Positions 1 to 10,169 of a stretch of 64,000 nucleotides of DNA are shown here, in pieces; within the stretch, counting starts at the first letter, position 1; every line of letters starts with the position of its first letter. The position numbers and the translations under genes are program-made. Source of the DNA: Przewalskia tangutica. Its lineage: Eukaryota; Streptophyta; Magnoliopsida; Solanales; Solanaceae. Below the pieces are notes generated by a model, which was given only the letters and a program-made list of their open reading frames with translations, had not been told where the DNA came from and ran no database searches. The stretch covers positions 33,084,446 through 33,148,445 of the forward strand of contig CM056724.1 in the NCBI GenBank assembly GCA_029844215.1, written 5' to 3'.

Positions 1-570
1 GCAACGGCTTCATCCATGTTTCGTCTATGCAACGACGAGCATCTGCATTGCGTCCGAAAACGACGTCATTTCATATAAGCCTATGCAACGGCTTCATCTA
101 TGTTTCGTCTATGCAACGACGAGCATCTGCATCGCGTCTATGCAACGACGTCATTTCATTTAAGCCTATGCAACAGCTTCATCCATGTTTCGTCTATGCA
201 ACGACTAACATCTGCATCACGTTTATGCAACGACGTCATTTCATTAAAAGCCTATGCAACGGCTTCATCTATGTTTCGTCTATGCAACGACGAACATCTG
301 CATCGCGTCTATGCAACGACGCATTTCATCAAAGCCTATGCAACGGCTTCATCTATGTTTCGTCTATGCAACGACGAACATCTGCATTGCGTCCGAAAAC
401 GACGTTCTTTTATCTAAGCCTATGCAACGGCTTCATCTATGTTTCGTCTATGCAACGACGAACATCTGCATTGCGTCCAAAAACGACGTCCTTTCATCTA
501 AGCCTATGCAACGGCTTCATCTATGTTTCGTCTATGCAACGACGAGCATCTGCATCGCGTCCATGCAATG
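1..570 (+). repeat. 85-bp tandem array (array 1)
   Basis: About six and a half copies of an 85-bp unit are visible. Each copy contains CTATGCAACGACGA, then CATCTGCATCGCGT, then CGACGTCATTTCAT, then CTATGCAACGGCTTCATC. The unit itself holds three CTATGCAACG-like sub-motifs, so it probably grew from a shorter repeat. Because 85 is not a multiple of three and the unit lacks stops on the plus strand, long open frames appear in all three forward frames; these are products of the repeat, not genes. The same unit occurs at 46975-47420 and 48330-48890. Confidence 0.9.
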
Positions 571-624
571 ACGCCATCAACATCTACAAATACCATGTCT
601 TTTTCAGCACCACATCACCTGCAA

Positions 625-653
625 CCCAGTGTCAATCATACTTCGACACTGGG
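625..653 (+). other. Perfect 9-bp stem hairpin, CCCAGTGTC/GACACTGGG
   Basis: CCCAGTGTC at 625-633 pairs perfectly with GACACTGGG at 645-653 around an 11-nt loop. It lies about 200 bp upstream of the LTR, and the same hairpin is at 48932-48960 in the other copy of the element. Confidence 0.7.
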
Positions 654-704
654 ACATTTTTAAATCAGCGTCAGCTTTGCTTTTTATTTTTCGCATCACA
701 ACGA

Positions 705-732
705 CCCAGTGTCATCATGATTTGATACTGGG
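705..732 (+). other. Second copy of the hairpin, with one wobble pair
   Basis: CCCAGTGTC at 705-713 faces GATACTGGG at 724-732. The one difference from the perfect hairpin replaces a G-C pair by a G-U wobble in RNA, so the stem is kept. It corresponds to 49082-49109 in the other element copy. Confidence 0.65.
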
Positions 733-843
733 ACAATTTTGGGTCTGCATCATCCCTATTTTTGAGTTTCTAGTTTATTAAACATGACAAAATTGGCTAC
801 AAGTCAACATCTTTGTCCGAAGACTCTTCCATCATCTCCGTAC

Positions 844-857
844 AAAGAGGGACATGC
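844..857 (+). other. Polypurine-tract-like sequence of element copy 1
   Basis: AAAGAGGGACATGC directly precedes the LTR start TGTTGACA. The equivalent in copy 2 is AAAAAAGGGACAAGC at 49238-49252. Its position and purine content fit the plus-strand primer of an LTR retrotransposon. Confidence 0.6.
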
Positions 858-1330
858 TGTTGACAGTCAATTTTGACCCGTTTTTCGTATATTTATTGCA
901 ATTTTATGTGTTTTAGGATACCGCTTTTTAATCAGCATTTTTTGCATTTTTTATCTTTTTATTTTAAATTAAGCATTATGTCTTCGTTAATATTATGTTT
1001 TTATTATTGTTACACCGTCGTTTTATTTTAATAATATTTGCATCTTTTTAAATAACTAATTTTTACTTTTAATCAGGCATTAAACATGTCTTAAATATTG
1101 CATTTTAGTATTATTGCGTCGGCATTTGCATTTTAATAATTTTTATTTTAAATAATTAACACGTCTTGCATTTTGTCAAATCAGTCCAGTCCAAGACACA
1201 ATATGAATCAGTCCAATCCAACACTATTTTTTAATTTCATTCAAACACCCTCTTTTATTTACCCCCCATTTTTAAATTTTAAACCCCACTTTTCATTTTC
1301 CCCCCCAAATACCAAACCCTAATCTACCCC

Positions 1331-1340
1331 CTATATAATA
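1331..1340 (+). promoter_or_regulatory. TATA-box-like sequence in the LTR
   Basis: CTATATAATA occupies the position that CCCTATAAATA holds in the two other LTRs (37060, 49792), just before the pyrimidine-rich tract. It is the likely core of the LTR promoter; use as a promoter is inferred. Confidence 0.45.
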
Positions 1341-2445
1341 AACCTTACCCCCCTTATTAAAAAAGGGGCAAATTTCACACGAATCACCACAGACTTTTAT
1401 AATATACTCCCCTTTGTCTCCCTCACCCTCTCTCCCCCTTCCCCTTTCCTGTCGCCGCCGCCACCCTTCGCCGGACCTCCAAGCTCCGGCGAACCCCCCT
1501 TTGTACACCCACAAACCACCCCTCTCACCTCTCCCGTCTCACTCTCCTCTCCCCCTCTCACACACACGCACCCACAACTCTGGCGACCTTCCCATCACTG
1601 CCGGCGAACTTCACCAGCAACCCTCGCCCTCTCTCCCTGCTACTCCCGTCGACCACCACCATTAAAACCTCCATCCTTTCCACCACCACTGTCACCCTCA
1701 CATCACCGGCGAACCTCACCCCATCACCGCACAACCTCACACACACACAACCCATCGCCTCGCACTCTATCATCGCCTCACACCGCCCCAAATGCTGTCG
1801 TGGCGTCGCTCCGGTGTTCGCCGTGGAAGTGACGCCGCCACCATCGCTGCCTGGGTTTGATACTATTTTTAGATTTATTGGCATATTTTGTGTGTTTGGA
1901 GTTTGGACTGATTTTTATTTTTAGTATCACCGGAGTTTTCCTTTGTTTGGCTTTTATTTGGGATATCTGTTATTTTGTTGGTTATGGACTGGTTATATTT
2001 TTGTATCTTGCCGTAGTTTTAAAAAACTCTGGCGACTCTAGTTTCAGCGTTATTTTTGATATCTGTGTTGATTCCAGTTTAGCGGACTGATTTTCTAATT
2101 TTGGTTCGTATCTCGCCGGAGCTAAATTCCGGCGAGCTTGTTGCCGTTGTCCCTACTGTTTCCGTTGGCTATAGTATTCCGGCGACTGTTGGTCATTGTT
2201 TCACTGTTTGTCGGACTGATTTCCGACGATTTGGCTACTGCTTTACTTTTCTGGTTTATGTTGGACTGATTTTCACCGGTTTTGCTATTAGTGGACTGTT
2301 TTTGGGTGTTGTGATGTTGTTCTGGACTGGTTTTTTGTGGGTTTTACCACTGTTATGATGTTCTGATTTTCGGGATTGATTCTGGACGATTTTTGCCCCC
2401 TTTATTTTATTAAACTGATTTTTGAACAAGATGCTACACTTGTAT

Positions 2446-2769
2446 GGCCAATGAAAAAGTTATCCGTCGATTTTTGAGGCCTCCACAGTTGCAAAGACGG
2501 AAAATAAAATAAATGAAGCTTTCTGGGCAAGGATGATTTCTTCCACTTACACCGGATAACCAACATGCGCTGGCAGGGCGAGTTCTCGCAGCCGCACTTG
2601 TTTAGGCTGTCCTACTTTATATATTTTTTATATCTGAGCCCTCCGTGTTTAAAACTATTACTGTTTTGGCGCGGATCTGAAGGTTTTATTTATTTTATTG
2701 TTTTTAACAATATTGGCCGATGAAGGAATCTCCGTCTGATTTCCAAGGCCTCCTCTGTGCAAAAGACGG
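2446..2769 (+). repeat. Pair of diverged 55-bp direct repeats inside the LTR
   Basis: The two 55-bp segments at 2446-2500 and 2715-2769 share GGCC-ATGAA, TCCGTC, GATTT, GGCCTCC and GCAAA-GACGG in the same order, 269 bp apart. The pair is also present in the LTRs at 36510-42436 and 49253-51690, so the duplication predates the split of these copies. Confidence 0.7.
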
Positions 2770-3377
2770 ATTTATTTATGTTTTTGGCTTTACTTATTAA
2801 ATTCATGTCATTGCTTTAAAATTATTTATTCTAGTACTAACGCTTTTACTAAGTGTTTATGCAGGTACTCGGAGATCATCTTGTGCAGAAGGCCTAAAAA
2901 GGGCTAAAAGATGTCCCGGAGTTTTATTTTATATCGCATTTAATTTTAGTTTTTATTATTTTGTATTGCGTTTTATTTTAATTATAAATTATGAAAAATG
3001 CTTAGAATACGTAGAATAAAAAAGGGCAATAAATAATTAACCTAGGTTTGAACGAATAACCGCAAGTTAGCGGATCTTAAAGGATGTCCAACCACTTACC
3101 TTTAGGATAATAAAGAACCCTGATTCAGAATCTCACTAATTTCGCAGACCATCAAATGTAGATTAATTACAGTATTTTATTGCAATAAATCAAGTGTCCT
3201 AATTCACTTAAATAATTAGGTGACGACTCCTTAAAATCAGCATTATTGCTCCATCCCGTGTTCGTAAGACTGAGATAAATGAATAAATATTCAATAAAAA
3301 AAAGAATCAAGGGAACCGCGCCAAAGAGCAACGTTGTGGATACCGTTCAGACCCCGAGGTCAAAAATGGGCGCGACA

Positions 3378-5233
3378 AGAAGATGGTACGAAAGTCGGTT
3401 GGTTATTAGCACTTTCTTGCTGGTAATGCCGATATACTTTTTTGCATTCATTTTCTACGCTATCCAACACTTCTTCTAGCGTTTGTTCAATAGGTGGCTC
3501 AACATTTAATTTTTTGGGAGTTGGAGGTGGTAGTACGTCCATACAATTATAAATATTTTCAATAAGACTTTTACAACCGTCTACTTTAATAGTCGTGTTT
3601 AATACGACACCAATAATATAAATAGGGGGAATAGAAATAAAATATTTTTTTAATTTCATAAACATTTTTTTAATAGTTGTCTTATAAGTAGGTTTTTCCA
3701 TATATTCTTTAAGAAGTAAAAATATTATAGCTATATAAAACAACATAGTTGAAATAGTAGGATAATATAAAGTAGAAAATTCTTTTGTTGCTCGTTGAAA
3801 ATTCTCTAGAAATACAAAAAGTTCTTTAATTTTGTCCCAATCATTATCCATAATCATATCATTTGAATTTTGATTATGGGAGTTAAAAAATAAAGTGATA
3901 GGTTTTCTATAGTCATAAGCAACAACTAGTTGGTCATATAAAGAATTCCACCTAGTTGGTACGTCTTCGGGAATTTTTCTGTAAGATAGTCCACAATCGT
4001 GACAAGTTTTTTTATATTCTTTTCTCTGTTGAATTCTATTATTTTTAAAAATAAAGTTTATAGCAAATTGTATTTTTTCAAGAATATCTTGAAAAAGTGA
4101 AAGATCATCCTTTACAACTAAGTTATAAATATGACACGCACATTTGATATGAAAATGTTTTGGAAAAGACGGATATAAACTTATTTTAAAACATAAATGA
4201 CAGAATTGTTAGAAGCTGCATTATCTAATGTAATACTCATAACTTTATCAGTTATTCCGTAATAATCGCAGACTAAATAAATATTTTGTGAAATAAACTC
4301 ACCAGTGTGCCTACTATCTATATATCTATATGCTAAAATACGTTTTTGCATAGACCATTTATAATCTATCCAATGACAGGTTACCGTTAAATAATCATGC
4401 CCGTTAGTACTACGACCTATATCAGAAGTTAGAGCGACTTTGCAATTTAAATGATATAATGAATAATGCAAATATTGTTTATATTCGTGTGCAAATTTAA
4501 ACACGTCTCTCTTAACTGTTGATCTAGGAAAACCTTTATAAGCAGGATTATACATATCTCTAATATAATGAATAAAACCAGGCGATTCAGGAAATGAAAA
4601 AGGCAAACCCTCCACAACAATTAATTTTGCTAGTGTTTTCCTATCTTTATGTTTATCGTATTTAGGGCCTACAACTCCCCCCGTCATAGGGTTAATTTGA
4701 CCCTGTACTTTGTTCGGGACAGTATGTGAACCTTGTCCCGATTGAGAGGACGCTTGCTCACCATCTTTTTCAATAAGGTATTGGGCATGCAAGGATTTGT
4801 GTTTTTGCAATAGGTGTCTTGCTAAACCCCCCGTCCCACCATTACCTTGTCCAGTTTTAAAAGAATAAACAGATTTGCAAGTTTTACATATAGCTACTTG
4901 ATTCGGTACGTCCCTGTGAAAATATTTTCATACAGCTGATGTTAATGGTCGTTTTGCCGGACCTCGTCTCATACTAGGAAGGATAGTAGGCATTTCACTA
5001 GTGGGTGTATCATCATCTACATTAGTAGGTGTATCATCATCTAGAGTGTCATCTAAATTAAAATCTTCTTCATTTTGAGGATAAACATTTGTGTCAAGAT
5101 CATATGGTATTTCAGGAAACAGTTCAGGATCTATAAAATCATCTTGTCTAGAAATACTAGAAGAAGTAACCTTGCCCTTGCCCTTGCCCTTCATACCCAA
5201 GGCCTTGCCCAAAACATTTTTTGTTCTTTTCAT
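3378..5233 (-). pseudogene. hAT-superfamily transposase with BED zinc finger, broken
   Basis: The reverse strand encodes an acidic N-terminal region (5233-4928), then a BED-type finger (about 4925-4800) with CKTC and HLLQKH as the zinc ligands, then the hAT core (4810-4181) with PFSFPESPGF, RSTVKRDVF, SLTSDIG-like and HWIDYKW motifs ending in ITLDNAASN. A further part lies at 3857-3378, with NDWDKIKELFVFL and FSTLYYPT. These match the plant hAT (RICESLEEPER/DAYSLEEPER-like) family, which cuts and pastes DNA in the nucleus. Breaks: a TGA at 4927 replaces what should be Trp just before KYFHRDVPN, there are frameshifts near 4181 and 3860, and the C-terminal dimerisation domain is lost where the LTR ends at 3377. 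The ATG at 5233 is chosen because it opens the acidic leader seen in related proteins. Confidence 0.85.
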
Positions 5234-5676
5234 TTTAATTATGGTAATAAATAGTTAAAGACTTAAAAAGTTAAAGATAATGAAATTAAATGTGCTAAAT
5301 GAAATAAAAACAAAATAATAATTTAATGAGAGAACGAATGTACCAAACGTCGACGTAGAGTCGATGTGTAATCGAGAGAGGTTGAAAATTGAAACTTTGC
5401 TCGATAGATTAATCCTCAAGCTAGTTGTCAACTTCACTCTCAATTCTCAAATTAATAAATAAAGTGAATATGTAGTAGACAATGTTGTATAGAAATAGAT
5501 TGATTGAGATTTGAGAGATTAGAGATTGTAGGAAGATTTGTGAGAAATAAGAAGAGAAAATGAGGTATTTATAGTTGGAAAATTGGGTTAAAGTGTAAAT
5601 ACAATAACTTAGGGGTTAAAAATAAATATAAAGAGGGTATGGGGGGTTGGGGGAGTGGGGGAAGCCAAAAATGGTT

Positions 5677-5718
5677 GTTGCAATAACGACCAAAATGTAA
5701 AATGGTCGTTATTGCAAC
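5677..5718. repeat. Perfect 16-bp inverted repeat near the end of hAT-1
   Basis: GTTGCAATAACGACCA (5677-5692) and its exact complement (5703-5718) flank a 10-nt spacer. It is about 190 bp inside the transposon end, upstream of the transposase gene. hAT-2 has a palindrome at the equivalent place (41437-41463). Confidence 0.8.
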
Positions 5719-5907
5719 GGCTATTTTTGGTAATCATGCCAGTGTCGACGGACCGGACGGATCGACTGCCGTCGGCGGGTCTGTGCCCAGTCGGGCGGGA
5801 CCATACCATGTCCCGTCCCGGTTTGAGCCCCGTACCCACTAATTTTTTTTATTTTTATTTAATAGGGGCCGGGACCGGATCGGCCCGGCCCACTGGCCAG
5901 CCATAGT

Positions 5908-6537
5908 TTCAACCAACATTTTAAGTGACAGATTCGCCATTGTAAACTGAAGAAAAGATAGACTTGAAATTAACATTCTAATATAATTTCTATTGAAAAC
6001 ATTCGTTAACTAATTAATCATGACCTTTAGTTTAATTAGCTCCCACTATTTTATCATATTCTTCCACCCCATGAAAGAATACGGAACACATAGATACATT
6101 CTCAAAGGACCTCTATCTCCCACATGCTGATAATACTTTAGACATGTATAACAAATAATTTATCAGCAGGGCATATCAATACCCTGTAAGACTATCTATG
6201 TGTCCATCACTAGTAATCATACTAGTAGTAAGTGAGATATACTACATTCTCTAAGAATGTGATGCAGACCACATATTGACTTATAATATATCATTGATAA
6301 CTCATTCCCAATGATCATCAATCAAGGCTATTTTGAAAGTTACGTTCTATCATTAATATTTCACTTTATAAATGACAACGTAAGCTCAATGGATGCACAT
6401 TAATAAATAATCACAAGCAATCAAAATCATAATTCAATAATGACAAATGTCAAATTATATTAATCTTATTAATAACATGAATGTATTTAAGTACATTTAT
6501 CCCTAAAATAATTGTTTCTGGAACATACATACCTTCA
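5908..6537 (-). mobile_element. Fragment of a Copia element (gag start and leader fused to part of an LTR)
   Basis: 5908-6100 matches 9286-9455 of the Copia copy at 7726-15669 and, on the reverse strand, carries the gag start codon and its first residues before hAT-1 interrupts it. From about 6101 the sequence matches the middle and end of that family's LTR (15237-15669) and ends in a CTTCA terminus at 6537. The primer binding site and the proximal LTR part are missing, so this copy has an internal deletion between leader and LTR. Confidence 0.75.
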
Positions 6538-6557
6538 TCTTCTATTCCTAACCATTC

Positions 6558-6783
6558 TTTTTTTTTTTTGTTGACGAAGGAACCCGCAGCCGCTACTCTT
6601 TTGAGTGCGCACAGGGTAAACCCCGGACTGACGCAGTAGCCTGCAAACCACGTCAGCCAGGTAAACCACACTTGGCAAGCCATGTGTGACAGGCTCAACC
6701 AAGAAGGTTTATACAGGGGATCGAACTCGTGACCTTGCGGTCCCGCGCTCTACTGCTACACCAACTTGGCTACCCTTGCGGGT
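6558..6783 (-). mobile_element. tRNA-derived SINE, full length with target duplications
   Basis: On the reverse strand the element starts CCCGCAAGGGTAGCCAAG and contains a Pol III A box (TAGCCAAGTTGGTGTAGC-like) and B box (GAGTTCGATCC). It ends in an A-tract that reads as poly-T at 6558-6569 on the plus strand. The 15-bp sequence TATTCCTAACCATTC is at both ends (6543-6557 and 6784-6798), the long target duplication made by L1-type retrotransposition. Length about 226 bp. I do not assign it to a named family. The open frame 6450-6698 on the reverse strand is incidental. Confidence 0.85.
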
Positions 6784-6883
6784 TATTCCTAACCATTCGA
6801 CTTTATGGAGACAGGCTAATGCACTCAATTAGAATTTCTTTAGCTAAACTCTGAAATTTCACAACCCTAAATTGTTATAATTG

Positions 6884-7089
6884 CTCCCTCTATTTTATTT
6901 AGCTAAGTTATCCCTATTTATTAGATGTTTTTCTTAAAAGAATTGAGTAATATTAAAAAAGATTATTTCTTTAATATTGAGAGTATAGTTGGAAAGTACT
7001 TCTAACTTTGGTCTAAAATTTCTGAAGTGATACTTATTTTGAGATAAATTTTTTAAGTTAAAGTCAATGTTAAAATGGGACGGAGGGAG
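6884..7089. mobile_element. Stowaway-like MITE
   Basis: Terminal inverted repeats are CTCCCTCTATTTTATTT on the left and AAAATGGGACGGAGGGAG on the right (complement CTCCCTCCGTCCCATTTT). CTCCCTCCGT is the typical Stowaway/Tc1-mariner terminus. Length 206 bp, AT-rich, no coding capacity. Confidence 0.75.
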
Positions 7090-7577
7090 TTAATTCCTTA
7101 ATTAAGCTTCTATTTTATTATACAATATTTAAGCCTACTAGTACACTTCGGGTAGGTTAATTCCTTAATTAAGCCTCTATTTTAAGTACAGAATGAGCAC
7201 GTTTAGATTAGCATGATGGTAAATAGTTGATAAACTTGGAAGTACTGAAAAATATTTGTAAGTGTTACGTTGTTTATACATAATTAGTTACATATTCGGT
7301 AAAAGTGTTGTAACCGCTAATAGCTAATGTGTTTTGAGAATTAGAAAAATATAAAATAGTAAATTACTTGGTCAAACAAGAAATGATTATAAGGTGAAAA
7401 ATCATAAGCTTGGAATAACCTACGTATGACTTTTAGCTGATTTTAGTTTATAAGCACTTTAAGTGTTTACTAAACGAATTGATAAATTAAGAAGTGATTA
7501 TAAAGCTAGTTTGGTCAGCTTATAAACTTAGTCAACCATCATCAATGTCTATGTGCATATGCTTATTCAAACTCTAA
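7090..7577. other. AT-rich intergenic DNA, nothing recognised
   Basis: A short duplication, TTAATTCCTTAATTAAGC, lies at about 7089 and 7157. The rest is AT-rich with no coding signal or family match that I can name. Confidence 0.5.
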
Positions 7578-7578
7578 G

Positions 7579-7725
7579 GGGTCGTTCGTTAGAGTGCATT
7601 AGAGAAAATAATGCATGCATTAACTTTGTGTATTACGTAATACATTATTTAGTATATTTTTTTATAGTTATACATTGTATTTAGTATTATCCTATGCATA
7701 ACTAATGCATAACAAATCAAGGTAT
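7579..7725 (+). mobile_element. MITE-like repeat, copy A, left part (split by a Copia element)
   Basis: The text GAGTGCATTAGAGAAAATAATGCATGCATTAA to CTAATGCATAACAAATCAAGG parallels copies at 34181 and 35961. After the Copia insertion (7726-15669) the repeat continues at 15670 with GGTATTAGCAATGTAATG, exactly as in copy C (GGTATTAACAATGTAATGG). The family is about 200 bp, AT-rich and non-coding. Terminal repeats are not clear enough to assign a superfamily. Confidence 0.65.
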
Positions 7726-9060
7726 TGTAGGGTTTTGTTGGGTCTAAAACACACAAGTAAGGCACAACGAAAGTTTAAAATTTTGTAAACTTACTTGCTC
7801 CAACAATTCCGTCTGGTATGATTATGTTATAATTGAAATCTGCAAAGACACAAAGAAACTTACAGTTTACAAGATAAGAATCTCTATTAGAAGGTGCACA
7901 CGCAATTGTCTGCTCGGGTGCAAGACTTGCTTCGGTACATCCCTCTGTCAAGAAAGCTAGAAAATCTTGGCAGAGGTTTGAGAGGATTTTAATCTCTGAA
8001 CTCTGAGTTCAGAAAGTAAGAATTAAGTTTATAATTCCAGTAACCTAGATTATGAGGCTAAGTGCTGAATATATATGGGAGATTAGGATACAAATCAGAC
8101 TGGAATTAGGCTTAAAAATCTGACCCAAATCTGAGTTGCAGTGGGCCAGTTGGACTGGGCCCACTGTCGTACCAGCGCCGCGACGCTGCCCCTTTATTTT
8201 AAAGTTTCAGCACGTTTTGATATTAATTAAATCCAAAATCTAATTTTGACTTAATTAAATAATTTCCATCAAATGAAAATTATCCCATAATTTATTTTGG
8301 TTAAAATATCTCGATTCTAAATCGAATATTTTATCCTCTCTCAATATACCCTTAGACCGAAAGGATAATCGACTTAGTGTGACCCTTTAGGCCTTCACAC
8401 ATCGACACTAATCAAATTAAGATTCACACGGAACTCCTAGACTGCGCTATATGACGAACTCAATATGTGAAGAACGTTTACAAGACTCTACTAAACATAA
8501 CCTCTATGTGGGATGATAAATTTCTTTCATTCGCGACACACTCGATCAAGCTTAGGATTTGCCAAGTGTCTATCCAAAATGGTTTGATCACTTTATCTCA
8601 TTTATATTAATCGACAACTAAATCATATCTCAAATATGTCTCTTGCATTGGCCAATGACTTGGTCGACCTAATATCACTGAGCAGCTGAGTGTTCTCTCA
8701 AATATCTAATCGAAGAATAAATCCTATTCTTGGCTCAACTACCACCTTAGTCTGTATCGCAATGTACCCAATTCAAGCCATATCTTATCATATAAGGAAT
8801 TTAAGCTTAGGACAGGATCAAAGTACATTACTCTACAAACCAGGTGTGTATTGACCTCAAGTCAAAGGACCTCTATCTCCCACATGCTGATAATACTCTA
8901 GACATGTATAACAAACAGTTTATCAGCAGGGCATGTCAATACCGTCTAAGAGTATCCATGTGACCATCACTAGCAATCATTACTAGTAGTAAGTGAGACA
9001 TACTACATTCTCTAAGAATGTGATGCAGACCACATGTCGACTTATAATATATCATTGATA
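7726..9060 (-). mobile_element. 3' LTR of the Copia element, truncated
   Basis: It aligns with 14264-15441, sharing TGTAGGGTTTTGTTGGGTCT at the start and many blocks such as CACATGCTGATAATACTCTAGAC. It stops at TATCATTGATA (9060), where the other LTR runs on for some 230 bp. It also has about 90 bp after ACACACAAGTAAG that the other LTR lacks. Confidence 0.8.
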
Positions 9061-9068
9061 CTTCTTAT

Positions 9069-9314
9069 TTATGTTCGTTGATCTTGGTTCCTTATTTCTC
9101 TAAGAGTATCAACGAGGTGTTTCTGATAGGTTGCCTTATCAAACTGGGCATACGCTTCAGAATCTTCAGCAGGGACTGTAGGGAGTGATGTATCCAATAC
9201 ATACTCAATCTTTTCTAATCGCAACACCAAACGTAAATTTCTTAACCATTCAGGAAAATTGGCTCCATTCAGCTTGTTCATTTCAACCAACATTTTAAGT
9301 GACAGATTCGACAT
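9069..9314 (-). pseudogene. Copia gag, N-terminal fragment
   Basis: The 81-codon frame begins MSNLSLKMLVEMNKLNG and contains FPEWLRNLRLVL and EYVLDTSLP, typical of the start of plant Copia gag polyproteins, whose product forms the particle that packages element RNA. It begins beside the leader and ends at RNQDQRT at the deletion junction, where a full gag would run on for several hundred residues. The closest sequence in the window is the gag start at 5908-5940. Confidence 0.8.
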
Positions 9315-10169
9315 TATAACTGAAGAAAAGATATACCTGAAATTAACATTCTAACATAATTTATATTGAACACATTCGTTAACTAGCTAACATGGTCTCT
9401 AATTTAATTAGCTCCCACTATTTTAACATACTCTTTTACCCCATGAAAGAATACAAACTCATATCAAATACGATCATAATGGGCCAAGATCCAGAATCAT
9501 GTTGTCTCCGCGTTTGCTGAGGCTGATAACTTCAACAACATTATCTGGTATGTCTCTAAATCAATTACAAACAATTTGCAACTCTTGGTTGACCGAATGT
9601 TCTAAACAAAACGATCTGCATCCCTCGGTTGTCCGACACTGAGGCGTCAAGACAGCCTAGCAAGCCAACCCCGTTATGCGACTGCAATTATGTATCTAAG
9701 TGGACTTTGCCTTCATCGAGACTGGGGTGTAAATACTCACGAAGGTTTATCACCTACTACAATATTTATATGCATCTATGAAAGGGTCTGAGTCCTCATA
9801 GACTTAAAGTAAATGTTGGGGCATAAATATTCATCTCGCCGAAAATAATTTTGCACCACAATCAATTATAACGGACGACACGTTCATTTTAAATGAGACT
9901 TATATTAAATTTTGGGGAATATTTTAATTCAGGGTAATATTCAAGATCAACTATTACATGTTTCAAACATTACTCAAAGCATTTAAACATGTATCTGGGC
10001 GCCGCCTACCCAAACATGATTGCAGACTCTAAACTGGTTTTGGGCGCCGCCTATCCAAACATGAATTGCGGACTCTAAAACTAGTAAAATAAATGACGAT
10101 CATTTAGCACGCAAACAGTATACCAACATACTGTGTAATAATAATCATGGATTAAATTTCGAAAACTGA
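9315..10169 (-). other. Copia leader (untranslated) region, distal part
   Basis: Non-coding sequence between gag and the solo LTR insertion. It holds two near-identical segments around GGGCGCCGCCTA (9998 and 10049), a short duplication in the leader. It resumes at 13620 beyond the solo LTR. Confidence 0.55.

Larger units (their letters stand above)
1..857 (+). mobile_element. 3' internal end of a large non-autonomous LTR element (copy 1), cut by the window edge
   Basis: This stretch matches, in order, the last part of the element at 36510-51690: an 85-bp tandem array, then two copies of a CCCAGTGTC hairpin, a short stretch beginning TTGGCTACAAGTCAAC, and a purine-rich tract AAAGAGGGACATGC that abuts the LTR at 858. 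It is therefore the 3' internal end of a second, more diverged copy of that family, whose 5' part lies to the left of the window. No pol-like coding sequence is seen, which fits the non-autonomous (LARD-like) reading. The copy sits inside the hAT-1 transposase gene, as the sequence after the LTR shows. Confidence 0.8.
858..3377 (+). mobile_element. 3' LTR of the non-autonomous element, copy 1 (2520 bp)
   Basis: The LTR starts TGTTGACAG and ends GGGCGCGACA, the same termini as the LTRs at 36510 and 49253. Landmarks in order are an AT-rich U3, a pyrimidine-rich block after a TATA-like CTATATAATA (1331-1340), a CGCCGGA-rich segment with a palindrome near 2112-2136, the 55-bp repeated motif, and a conserved box CCGCAAGTTAGCGGATCTTA near 3060. 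It differs from the other two LTRs much more than they differ from each other, so it belongs to an older or different subfamily member. Open frames within it (for example 1414-1665 and 1857-2358) do not resemble proteins. AGAAG follows at 3378; the matching target duplication would be outside the window. Confidence 0.85.
3378..5907 (-). mobile_element. hAT-1 DNA transposon, 5' two-thirds; 3' part displaced beyond the window by the LTR element
   Basis: The segment holds a reverse-strand BED/hAT transposase pseudogene, an upstream region with a 16-bp palindrome, and a GC-rich terminal region rich in GGCCCGG and GACCGG blocks, as in hAT-2 (38204-41680). Its outer end near 5907 (reverse complement TATGGCTGGCCAGTGGGCCG) abuts Copia gag sequence: the text from TTTCAACCAACATTTTAAG onward is matched at 9286. 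hAT-1 therefore jumped into that Copia copy. The LTR element at its other end cuts the transposase gene, so the transposase C-terminus and the second terminal repeat are not visible. Confidence 0.75.

Noticed and set aside
1414..2358. Frames in the LTR (Pro/Ser-rich and hydrophobic) as host genes
   Set aside because: The equivalent LTR regions at 37140-37800 and 49920-50570 do not keep these frames intact, so they are chance frames in LTR DNA.
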